Below, in pieces: positions 44,280 through 52,040 of a stretch of DNA of 64,000 nt. The DNA lies in assembly GCF_026965555.1 (NCBI RefSeq), contig NZ_CP114040.1:11982001-12046000 (forward strand), in the 5' to 3' direction. The notes beneath the pieces were generated by a model, which was not told the DNA's origin, made no database searches, and saw only the letters and a program-made list of their open reading frames with translations. The translations under genes were made by a program, and so were the position numbers. Numbering within the stretch: position 1 is the stretch's first letter; every line of letters begins with the position of its first letter. Origin of the DNA: Nannocystis punicea (GTDB lineage Bacteria; Myxococcota_A; Polyangia; Nannocystales; Nannocystaceae).

Positions 44280-45476
44280 ATGGACGAGTCGATGATGACG
44301 CTGCGCCGGCTGCTCACGGTCCACGACGAGGCCATCATCGAGGCCGGCACCGCGTGGGTGCGCGAGACGGCGGCGGTCGATCTGGCGGAGCGGCCGGTGA
44401 GCGAGACGCGGGCGCTGGTGGCCGAGAGCGTGCGGGCCTACGCCGCGCTGCTGCTGGCCGGCGACCCGCGGCCGCGCGACGCCTTCATCGAGCGGGTCAC
44501 CACCCTGCGCTCCTCGCTGCGGTTCCGGATCTCCACGCTCCTGCGCGGCTTCTTCTCGTTCCACCGCGCGTTGGAGCCGATCCTCGCCCGCCACAGCGTC
44601 CCGGACCACCTCGCCTTCGACATCCTCCGCCGCGTCGACGCCGCCTGCTTCGAGGCCGCCTCGCTGACCGCCGACACCTACGCGCGCAAGCTCCACGACG
44701 TCGTCGACGACGCCCAGCGCGAGCTGGTCCGACGCGAGAAGCTGGCCGCGCTCGGCGGCCTCGTCGCCGGCGTCGCCCACGAGATCAACACCCCGCTCGG
44801 CGTCGCCATCACCGCCGTCTCGCTCGCGCAGGATTGCTTGCAGGAGCTGAGCGACGCCTTCGAGGCCGGCGCCCTGCGCCAGCGGGACCTCCGCGACGGC
44901 CTCGGGCGCGCCCGCGAGGCCGCCGGCATGGCCCTCGGCAACCTGCAGCGGGCGGCAGGCCTCGTCACCGGCTTCAAGCAGCTGGCAGTCGACCAGAGCA
45001 GCGAGTCGCGCCGCACCCTCGCGCTCGGCGCCCACCTGCACGAGCTCCTGGCCAGCCTGGCGCCGCTGTACCGCCGCGGTCCGCACCGGGTCGACGTCGA
45101 CGTGCGGGCCGACGTAGTCGCCACCACCTACCCCGGGGCGCTCGCGCAGATCGTCACCAACCTGCTGCACAACGCCCTCGTGCACGCATTCCCGCCGACG
45201 AATGTCGGGACGGTCCGCTTGTGGATCGATCGGGCCGACGACGGGCAGGTCGAGCTCGGCTGCGCCGACGACGGCGTCGGCATCCGGCCCGAGCTGCTGC
45301 GGCGGATCTTCGAGCCCTTCTTCACCACCGCGCGCGGCAGCGGCGGCAGCGGGCTCGGGCTCCACATCGTCCACAACCTCGTCACCGACCTGCTGTGCGG
45401 AACGATCCGCGCCGAGTCCGAGCCCGGACGCGGCGCTCGCTTCACGGTCCGCTTCCCCGCCGACGCCGGAGCATGA
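44280..45476 (+). CDS. Histidine kinase with RsbR-like N-terminal sensor domain
   Basis: 398 residues from ATG at 44280 (MDESMMTLRRLL). Residues 1-125 are all-helical with LLRGFFSFHRALEPILARH, resembling RsbR-type non-heme-globin sensor domains. HisKA: EKLAALGGLVAGVAHEINTPLG with phospho-acceptor His167. ATPase: NLLHNALVHAF (N box), CADDGVGI (G1), FEPFFTT (F) and GSGLGLHIVHN (G2). No membrane segment, so it is cytosolic. The stop overlaps the next kinase start (ATGA). The catalytic halves of the two kinases are paralogous (same FEAG-LRQRDxR and PHRVxVDVRAD motifs), so this operon arose with a tandem duplication followed by change of sensor domain. Confidence 0.93.
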   Translation: MDESMMTLRRLLTVHDEAIIEAGTAWVRETAAVDLAERPVSETRALVAESVRAYAALLLAGDPRPRDAFIERVTTLRSSLRFRISTLLRGFFSFHRALEPILARHSVPDHLAFDILRRVDAACFEAASLTADTYARKLHDVVDDAQRELVRREKLAALGGLVAGVAHEINTPLGVAITAVSLAQDCLQELSDAFEAGALRQRDLRDGLGRAREAAGMALGNLQRAAGLVTGFKQLAVDQSSESRRTLALGAHLHELLASLAPLYRRGPHRVDVDVRADVVATTYPGALAQIVTNLLHNALVHAFPPTNVGTVRLWIDRADDGQVELGCADDGVGIRPELLRRIFEPFFTTARGSGGSGLGLHIVHNLVTDLLCGTIRAESEPGRGARFTVRFPADAGA

Positions 45477-47005
45477 CCCCACCCGACACCCCTCGCTTCT
45501 CGCCGCGGGTCGCCCCCGCGCCGGTCATCCCGCACCTCGGGCGGCTCGAGCTCGACCCGCGGCTCGTCGTCCGCAGCTTCGACGCCGGCTTCGCCGCGAT
45601 CGCGGGCGAGCGCGCCGACGAGGTCCTCGGGCGCCCGCTCGACGCCCTCTTCAGCGTCCGCGACCGCCGCGGGATCCTCCGCTTCGACGAGCTCATCAGC
45701 CACAGTAACGCCGACCACATCGACCTCCACATCGACCTCCGCCTCGGCGGCCGCGACGTCCTCGCCCGCCTCCTGCTCTCGCGCACCGAGGTCGGCTGGC
45801 TCGCCTTCATCGAGGACCTCGGCGGCGCCGGCAACCTCGTCCACGAGCTGGCCCAGAGCCGCGAGCTGTGGCGCGAGGTCGTGCATCAATCGGCGGAGGG
45901 CGTCGCGGTGCTCGGCGGCGACGGCAAGCTGCTCGAGTACAACCCCGCCTTCTTTCGCCTGCTCGACCTCCGCTCGACCCGCAACATCGCCCTGAGCGAG
46001 GAGGCAGTGCGCGGCGCGGCCCTGGTCGACCTCCTGATCGACGACTCGCTCGCCCCCTTGCGCGACCGCCTCGCCGGCCGCCCGGGGCTCGGCCGGGAGC
46101 TGCAGCACCGCGGCCGCTGGCTCGAGTTCGCCGCCCGCCCGCTGGCCCTGCCGCGCCAGCGGTTCGCCGGCGTGTGGCTGTCGCTGCGCGACATCACCGA
46201 GCGGCGCCGGGCCGAGCGCCTGCGGGCCGCCCTCGACGCCGCGCGCGAGGAGCTCCTGCGCAAGGAGAAGCTGGCCGCGCTCGGCGGCCTCGTCGACGGC
46301 ATCGCCCACGAGATCGGCAACCCGCTCGGCGTCGCGGTCACCGCCGCCAGCCTCGCCCAGGACCAGCTGCGCGAGCTCCAGGCCTCGTTCGAGGCCGGCA
46401 TCCTGCGCCAGCGCGACATGCGGCACCACCTGCAGCAGGCGCTCACCGCCGCCGAGATGGCGCTCGCCAACCTGCGCCGCGCCGCCACCCTCGTCGCCGG
46501 CGTCAAGCAGATCGCCGTCGACAGTTCGGAACAGGTCCGACAGGACATGTCCGTAGGGACATTCGTCGGCGCCGTCGTCGCCAGCCTGAGCCCGCTGACC
46601 GCCTGCACCCCGCACCGGGTCTGCGTCGACGTCCGCGCCGACCCGGTCGTCTCGGGCTTCCCGGCCGCGCTCGGGCAGATCGTCACCAGCCTCGTGCACA
46701 ACGCCCTGACCCACGCCTTCCCTGCGGGCCGGCCCGGCCGCATCGTGGTGTGGGTCGACCAGGTCGCCGGCGACCTGATCGAGCTCGGCTGCCGCGACGA
46801 CGGCATCGGCATGACCCCCGCCGTCTTGCCGCGCATCTACGAGCCCTTCTTCACCACCGCGCGCGACCACGGCAGCGGCCTCGGCCTCTACATCGTCCAC
46901 AACCTCGTCACCGACCTGCTGCGCGGCACCATCGCCGCCCGCGCCGCGCCCGAGCGCGGCACCACCGTCATCGTCCGCTTCCCCGCGCGCCCCGGAGACC
47001 CATGA
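45473..47005 (+). CDS. PAS histidine kinase, paralogue of the upstream kinase
   Basis: 510 residues. The N-terminal half carries two PAS-like modules (residues 15-120, LDPRLVVRSFDAGFAAIAGE; and 135-260, SAEGVAVLGGDGKLLEYNPAFF ... WLSLRDITERRRAE). HisKA His279 is in GLVDGIAHEIGNPLG; the ATPase boxes are VHNALTHAF, RDDGIGM, YEPFFTT and HGSGLGLYIVHN. Soluble. At residues about 353-364 (SEQVRQDMSVGT) two palindrome units rewrite the codons at a position where the paralogue at 44280 has the same length but no palindrome. Probable partner is the response regulator encoded next, whose start overlaps by 4 bp. Confidence 0.93.
   Translation: MTPPDTPRFSPRVAPAPVIPHLGRLELDPRLVVRSFDAGFAAIAGERADEVLGRPLDALFSVRDRRGILRFDELISHSNADHIDLHIDLRLGGRDVLARLLLSRTEVGWLAFIEDLGGAGNLVHELAQSRELWREVVHQSAEGVAVLGGDGKLLEYNPAFFRLLDLRSTRNIALSEEAVRGAALVDLLIDDSLAPLRDRLAGRPGLGRELQHRGRWLEFAARPLALPRQRFAGVWLSLRDITERRRAERLRAALDAAREELLRKEKLAALGGLVDGIAHEIGNPLGVAVTAASLAQDQLRELQASFEAGILRQRDMRHHLQQALTAAEMALANLRRAATLVAGVKQIAVDSSEQVRQDMSVGTFVGAVVASLSPLTACTPHRVCVDVRADPVVSGFPAALGQIVTSLVHNALTHAFPAGRPGRIVVWVDQVAGDLIELGCRDDGIGMTPAVLPRIYEPFFTTARDHGSGLGLYIVHNLVTDLLRGTIAARAAPERGTTVIVRFPARPGDP
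46532..46563. repeat. Palindrome ladder in the second histidine kinase gene
   Basis: Nodes CAGG (46532), CATG (46546) and CATT (46560). The second unit holds a perfect TGTCC GTAG GGACA core (46548-46561). Codons such as gta, aca and agt here are rare in the rest of the gene. Confidence 0.75.
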
Positions 47006-48306
47006 CCGCCCAGCACGACGACGACCTGGTCCGCTTCTCCGCCGACGACGAACCCGCCGCTTCGCCCCCGCAGGGTCCGCCGTGGAAGATCCTCGTCGTC
47101 GACGACGACCAGGAGGTCCATGACGTCACCCGGCTCGCGCTCGCCGGCCTCGCCGTCGACGGCCGGCCGGTCGCCCTGTGCTCGCTGCACAGCGCCGCCG
47201 CGGCGCGCGACACCCTCGCGGCCGAGCGCGACATCGGCGTGGTCATGCTCGACGTCGTCATGGAGTCGGAGCACGCCGGCCTCGAGCTGGCGCGGTGGAT
47301 CCGCGACGACCTCGGCGATCGGCACGTCCGCATCGTCCTGCGCACCGGTCAGCCCGGGCACGCACCTGAACACAAGGTCATGTCCGACTACGACATCCAC
47401 GACTACCGCGACAAGACCGAGCTGACCGCGCGGCGGCTCGCCACCACGGTCCTCGGCGCCCTCCGCTCGTACCGCGACCTCCTCGCGCTCGCCGAGCTGC
47501 ACCGCCGCGAGCGCGCCCTGAGCAACGCCTGCGCCCGCTTCGTCCCCGCGCGCCTCTTGAACCTGCTCGGCCGCGACGACGTCGCCGACGCCGTCCTCGG
47601 CGACCAGGTCGAGCGCGAGATGACCGTCCTCTGCGTCGACCTGCGCGACCTCGACGACCGCCCCGCCCCGGCCACCGTCGCCGCGCTCAACGGCCTGTTC
47701 GCCGCCCTCGTCCCGCCGATCCACGACCACGGCGGCCTCGTCGCCCGCTACCTCGGCGCCGGCCTCGTGGCGGTGTTCCCCGACCCGCCGGTCGCAGCAG
47801 TGCGCGCCGCCCTGGCCGTCCTCGCGCGCGCGCGCGACCTCGGCGTCCGCGTCGGCATCGGCGCCCACCTCGGCCCCGTCACTCTCGGCCTCGTCGGCGC
47901 CGACGACCGCATGCAGGGCACGGTCGTCGCCGACACGGTCGACCTCGCCGCCGCGATCGAGCGGCTCACGCGGCGCTTCGACGTCGACCTCCTGCTCACC
48001 GGGGCAGCGCACGCCCGACTCCCGCCCGACCTCGCCGCCGACAGCCGCCCCCTCGGCACCGGCCGGCTCGGCGGCAAGCAGCGCCCGCCGGCGATCTTCG
48101 AGCTCTTCGCCGCCGACCCGCCCGCGCAGCGGGACAGCAAGCGGGCCACGCGAGCCGCCGTCGTCACGGCCGTGCGGGCCATGGACGAGCGGCGCATGGC
48201 CGAGGCCGAGCAGGTGCTCGCCGGGCTGCTCGGCGAGACCCCGCACGACCTCGCCCTGGCCGTGCTACGGGACGAGTGCCGGCGCCACCGGGCGACCCTC
48301 TCATGA
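47002..48306 (+). CDS. Response regulator with degenerate nucleotide-cyclase domain
   Basis: 434 residues. Receiver domain: KILVVDDDQEVHD acidic pocket, phospho-acceptor Asp84 in VVMLDVVME, Thr-type LRTGQPG and Lys in YRDKTEL. A linker helix (RSYRDLLALAELHRRERAL) leads to a class III cyclase-like domain: TVLCVDLRDL (metal Asp213 kept), but YLGAGLVAVF has Ala253 where the second metal Asp of GDG should be. ADTVDLAAAIE replaces the usual GDTVNLAARLE, losing the Asn and Arg of catalysis. The domain therefore probably binds or regulates without making cAMP. It overlaps both neighbours by 4 bp and is the likely target of the two kinases. Confidence 0.9.
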   Translation: MTAQHDDDLVRFSADDEPAASPPQGPPWKILVVDDDQEVHDVTRLALAGLAVDGRPVALCSLHSAAAARDTLAAERDIGVVMLDVVMESEHAGLELARWIRDDLGDRHVRIVLRTGQPGHAPEHKVMSDYDIHDYRDKTELTARRLATTVLGALRSYRDLLALAELHRRERALSNACARFVPARLLNLLGRDDVADAVLGDQVEREMTVLCVDLRDLDDRPAPATVAALNGLFAALVPPIHDHGGLVARYLGAGLVAVFPDPPVAAVRAALAVLARARDLGVRVGIGAHLGPVTLGLVGADDRMQGTVVADTVDLAAAIERLTRRFDVDLLLTGAAHARLPPDLAADSRPLGTGRLGGKQRPPAIFELFAADPPAQRDSKRATRAAVVTAVRAMDERRMAEAEQVLAGLLGETPHDLALAVLRDECRRHRATLS

Positions 48307-49058
48307 TCTTCGACGCCCACCTCCACGTCATCGATCCCCGCTTCCCGCTCGTCCCCAACCACGGCTGGCTGCCGGCGCCCTTCGATGTCCCGGAGTACAT
48401 GTCCCATGCGACAGCTCTCGACATTCGCGGCGGCGCCGTCGTCTCGGGCTCGTTCCAGGTCTTCGACCAGACGTACCTCGAGGACGCCCTCGCGCGCCTC
48501 GGCCCGACTTACGTCGGCGTCACCCAGCTGCCCGCCGACGTCGCCGACGCCGAGGTCCTGCGCCTGACCGCGCGCGGCGTCCGGGCCGTGCGCTTCAACC
48601 TCCGGCGCGGCGGCTCCGCCGACCTCGCCGACCTCGAGCCGCTGGCGCGCCGCGTCCACGACCTCGCCGGCTGGCACGTCGAGCTCTACGTCGATTCCGC
48701 CGACCTGCCCGACCTCGCCGCGCGCCTGCGTGCATTGCCGCGGGTCAGCATCGACCACCTCGGCCTGTCCGCCGCCGGCCTGCCGACCTTGCTCGCGCTG
48801 GTCGAGCGAGGCGTCCGCGTCAAGGCCACCGGCTTCGGCCGGGTCGACTTCGACGTCGCCGACGTCCTGCGCCGGATCGCCGCAGTCGACCCCGGCGCCC
48901 TGATGTTCGGCACCGACCTCCCCTCGACCCGCGCCCCCCGCCCCTTCACCCCCGCCGACATTCTTTTATTACAAGACGCGCTCGGCCCGGAGCTCGCCCG
49001 TCGCGCCCTGTGGGACAACGCGCTCGCCTGGTACCGCCCGCCCGCCTTCATCGAGTGA
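48303..49058 (+). CDS. Amidohydrolase (metal-dependent hydrolase of the PF04909 type)
   Basis: 251 residues from ATG at 48303, overlapping the response regulator stop (ATGA). Metal motif MIFDAHLHVIDPRFP at the start, then YVGVTQLPADV, GVRAVRFNLRRGG, HVELYVDSADLPDL, VSIDHLGLS and the final Asp in LMFGTDLPSTR. These fit TIM-barrel lactonases and decarboxylases related to 2-pyrone-4,6-dicarboxylate lactonase. Substrate unknown. Being the last gene of a signalling operon is unusual; it could process the signal that the kinases sense, which is speculation. Codons about 28-38 (DVPEYMSHATA) lie in a palindrome ladder at 48384-48415. Confidence 0.9.
   Translation: MIFDAHLHVIDPRFPLVPNHGWLPAPFDVPEYMSHATALDIRGGAVVSGSFQVFDQTYLEDALARLGPTYVGVTQLPADVADAEVLRLTARGVRAVRFNLRRGGSADLADLEPLARRVHDLAGWHVELYVDSADLPDLAARLRALPRVSIDHLGLSAAGLPTLLALVERGVRVKATGFGRVDFDVADVLRRIAAVDPGALMFGTDLPSTRAPRPFTPADILLLQDALGPELARRALWDNALAWYRPPAFIE
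48384..48415. repeat. Palindrome ladder in the amidohydrolase gene
   Basis: Nodes GATG (48384), CATG (48398) and CAGC (48412), 14 bases apart, within the reading frame near its 5' end. Confidence 0.6.
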
Positions 49059-49065
49059 TTTCCGG

Positions 49066-49416
49066 GCCTCCTCGCACGGGCCGCCGCGACATCGATCGAA
49101 CCTGCTCGTTGGACCCCCGCGACGTTGATGCTCTCCGCCTTCACCCATGGAGACCCGGCCAGCAGACGTCGACCTCCTCACTCCTCTCGGCCTCCTCGTG
49201 CGAGCTGCCACCGCGCCGAAAAAACCTGTTCTTCGGGTCATGCTCTCCACAGCCCGCGCCGGTCATTCTCTCCGCCCTGGACCCGGCCAGCAGACCTCGG
49301 CCTCCTCGCACGAGCCGCCACGGCCTCGACAGCACCTGCGCTTTGGGTCATGTGGCCCTGCCCCGCGTCGTTGATTCTCGCCCCTCCCACCCCGGCCAGC
49401 AGACGTCGACCTCCTC
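49066..49416. repeat. Three tandem copies of a 110-124 bp element carrying the palindrome
   Basis: Copies begin at 49066, 49190 and 49300, each opening with gcctcctcg(c/t)(a/g)cg and closing with ggccagcagac(g/c)tcg. In the middle each has one palindrome unit: CCTG ctcgttggac CCCC, CCTG ttcttcgggt CATG, and CCTG cgctttgggt CATG. They fill most of the 439-base spacer between the amidohydrolase stop and the convergent ABC gene; no gene is seen there. Confidence 0.75.
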
Positions 49417-49497
49417 GCGCGCACGTCCGCACAGCCGCTCTCTCCGTCGCTCCTCCTCGCCCTCTATGGAATAAGAGAAGGACGAAAGCCCCCGGCC

Positions 49498-51432
49498 TCA
49501 CTCCTCCGCGCGCGCCTCCTCGCGCAGGCGCCCGTTCACCAGTCGTACCGTCCGGCCCGGGCACAGCGCCACGAAGCGGGCGTCGTTCGTCGCCACCAGC
49601 GCCGCCCCGCCGCCAGCCGCGTGCTCGCGCAACAGCGTCGCCACCAGCGCTCCGCCCTCGGGGTCGAGCCCGTTGCTCGGCTCGTCGAGGATCCACAGCT
49701 TCGGCGCGCCGATGCTCGCCGCCGCCAGGTACGTCCGCTTCACCTGTCCGAAAGACAAGGTGCGCATCCGCTGATCCATCACCGGCGCCAGGCCCAGGCG
49801 CGCGCACAGCTCCGGGCTCGGCGGAGGCGCCCGCTTGATCGCCGCCACCAGCGCCAGCAGCTCGCGCACCCCCAGGTCGGGGAACGCGTCGGCAGTGTCG
49901 GGCGCGTAGCTCAGCGCCCGCCTGCCGGCCGCGCCCTCGCTCAGCCCCGCGCCGGCGACGGTCACCGATCCGCGATCCGGCTCGACCAGCCCCGCCGCGA
50001 TCCGCAGCAGCGTCGACTTGCCCGCTCCGTTCTCGCCGAGGAGCAGCGCCACCTCGCCCGCCGCGCAGCGCAGATCGACCGCCTCGAGCACGATCCGCGT
50101 CCCCAGCCGCTTGCGCACCCCGCTCATCTCGAGCACCACTGCCTCACCTCCAGTCGCCGGCGATCGCTCCTGCCTGCCCGATCGCACATGTCCGATAAGC
50201 CACACCAGCGATACCGCCAGCCCCCATCCCAGCACCGCGGTCGTCGGCAACCACGCCAGACCTGCCAGCGCCAGCGTCGCCGCCAGCAGCACCGCCAGCA
50301 CCTGGCGGCCCGCGCTGCGGCTGCCGAACTGCTCGGCCCAGCGCGCCGACAGCCCCGCGAATACCAGCAGGCTCGCGCCCGCCAGCCCGCCCGCCAGCAT
50401 CAATCGCGGCGTCCCCGCCATCTCCGTCGCCAGCGCCAGCGCGGCCCCGCATGCCGCCCCGAGCCCGGCGCCCAGCCCCGCCAGCGCCAGCGCCATCGCT
50501 CCCCGGCGGATCCGCACCGACGCCCCCGCCATTCGCAGCAGCCACAGCGCGGCTTGCTCGATTCGCAGCAGCGGCCCGCTCGCCGCCGAGCCTGCGATCA
50601 ATCCCGCCGGCACCATGAATCCGCACAGATAGATCTGCAGCCCTGAGGGATCTTCCACCTGATTGGTGCGCGACGCCAGCCACGCCGCCGCAGTCGCGAG
50701 GGCCATCACCAGCGCCCCGCGAGCCAGCACAGCCGCCTGTCCGCGGGCCACGCCGATCATCAGCGCCAGAGCCAGCATCCACGGCGCCGGCAACACCCTC
50801 TTCGCCAGCGCGCGCCCCCCTTCCGATCGCGTCGGCGCGGCCAGCCAGGCCGCGCGCAACGTCAGCAGGGCGATCGGCCAGGTCGCCACGGCCAGCATCA
50901 GCGGCGGCGCCAGCACCAGCAGGGCAGTCACTGCCGCCACCACGATCCACCACCCCCGAATCGCCTCGGGCCGCGCCAGCAGCACCCCGTGCCCCGCCAG
51001 CGCCCCGCCGAGCGCCCCTGCGCCCGCCAGCGGCCCGCCGCCGAGCCCCCACATCAGCGCCCACAGCGACTCGGCCGCCAGCGACAGCCCCACCAGGATC
51101 GTCCAATGCCACGAGCGCGGCGCCGGCAACGAGCGCAACCACCAGCTCGACCTGTCCTGCCACAGCGCCGCCATCGTCGGCGTCAACGCGATCAGCCACG
51201 CGCCCCACAGCAGCGTCCGCGCCAGCGGCGACGCCTCGGCCCCCTCCACCACGGTCGCCGTCGTCAGCCCGTTGCCGCCGAACAGCAGCCCGCCCGCCGC
51301 CAGCAGCCCCACGTACACCGGCAATCCCCGCCGCAGCGCCGCCGCGCCGGCCGTCAGCGCCAGCGCTCGCGCCAGGGCCCACGCGGCCGGCAACTCGGCG
51401 AGGGCACGCACGACCGCCACGCGCCTTGCCAT
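49498..51432 (-). CDS. ABC exporter with fused permease and ATPase
   Basis: 644 residues from ATG at 51432 (MARRVAVVRALAELPAAWAL). Residues 1-420 contain about ten hydrophobic helices separated by Arg-rich loops (for example LPVYVGLLAAGGLLFGG; LMLALALMIGVARGQ; LAVLLAATLALAGLAWLP). The ATPase domain follows: Walker A LLLGENGAGKST near residue 465, signature LSFGQVKRTYLAAA, Walker B LWILDEPSNGLD, and ALVATND where the switch residue is Asn instead of His. Permease-first fusion is uncommon for ABC-2 type exporters. The substrate is unknown. A GTG-type upstream extension is low-complexity. The gene is convergent with the amidohydrolase operon. Confidence 0.85.
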   Translation of the reverse strand: MARRVAVVRALAELPAAWALARALALTAGAAALRRGLPVYVGLLAAGGLLFGGNGLTTATVVEGAEASPLARTLLWGAWLIALTPTMAALWQDRSSWWLRSLPAPRSWHWTILVGLSLAAESLWALMWGLGGGPLAGAGALGGALAGHGVLLARPEAIRGWWIVVAAVTALLVLAPPLMLAVATWPIALLTLRAAWLAAPTRSEGGRALAKRVLPAPWMLALALMIGVARGQAAVLARGALVMALATAAAWLASRTNQVEDPSGLQIYLCGFMVPAGLIAGSAASGPLLRIEQAALWLLRMAGASVRIRRGAMALALAGLGAGLGAACGAALALATEMAGTPRLMLAGGLAGASLLVFAGLSARWAEQFGSRSAGRQVLAVLLAATLALAGLAWLPTTAVLGWGLAVSLVWLIGHVRSGRQERSPATGGEAVVLEMSGVRKRLGTRIVLEAVDLRCAAGEVALLLGENGAGKSTLLRIAAGLVEPDRGSVTVAGAGLSEGAAGRRALSYAPDTADAFPDLGVRELLALVAAIKRAPPPSPELCARLGLAPVMDQRMRTLSFGQVKRTYLAAASIGAPKLWILDEPSNGLDPEGGALVATLLREHAAGGGAALVATNDARFVALCPGRTVRLVNGRLREEARAEE

Positions 51433-51521
51433 CGCAGGACCCGCGCCGCCTGTCAACGCCTTGCCCGCCCCCGCCTCCCGGCGTCCTTCCCGCGGAACCC
51501 GCTCGCCCCCCGTCATTCCTC

Positions 51522-51785
51522 GCCCTCAACCACGAGCGCCCTCGACTCCATCCCACCCCGAATCACTCCTCGCCCGGTCCGTCCTCGCCGTCCTCAACCA
51601 CGAGCGCCCTCGACTTCATCCCGCCGCGCATCACTCCTCGTCCCGGTCCCCTCCCTCATCCGCCACAAACCACGAGCCCCTCCACTCCATCCCGCCGCGC
51701 ATCCTCCTCGCCCCGGTCCCTCATCCGCCTCAGACCACGAGCCCCTCCACTCCATCCCGCCGCGCATCCTCGCCCCGCACCATCG
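51522..51785. repeat. Four tandem copies of a 65-72 bp element
   Basis: Copies share accacgagc(g/c)cc followed by tc(g/c)act(c/t)catccc and a gcatc..ctcctcg..cccggtcc end; the accacgag anchors are at 51528, 51596, 51668 and 51733. They occupy the 608-base spacer between the divergent ABC and VKOR genes; the remaining right-hand part (51790-52040) shows no gene. Confidence 0.85.
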
Positions 51786-51924
51786 CGACCTCGCAAGTTC
51801 GAGGTCGACCATGGCCTCCGTTCCTCCTCCACTGTCGCCATCGCCCACCTGAGCCCCGCGATCTCACCCATCCCCCCGAGAAAACCTCCGCCCCGAACCC
51901 ACCAACCACGCTTGGCTCCCCCAC

Positions 51925-51938
51925 CCAACCGCAGTTGG
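51925..51938. promoter_or_regulatory. CCAAC-type palindrome upstream of the VKOR operon
   Basis: CCAACCGCAGTTGG is a near-perfect 14-bp palindrome 103 bases before the VKOR start. It differs by one base from the perfect CCAACTGCAGTTGG at 58891-58904 before the kinase gene at 58970. A shared regulator site is possible. Confidence 0.35.
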
Positions 51939-52040
51939 TGCCCCCTCCCTCGCGCGCTTGCAACCTCTCGCCTCCTCGGCATTCCGGCCCTGGCCCGCTC
52001 CTTGCTCGGACGGCGCCGCCCCAACGGGCGCTGGCGCTTC

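Noticed and set aside
49740-49762. Palindrome-like stretch in the ABC gene (cacctgtccgaaagacaagg)
   Set aside because: The spacing is N9 instead of N10, and it encodes the ABC signature LSFGQ, which explains the sequence by itself.
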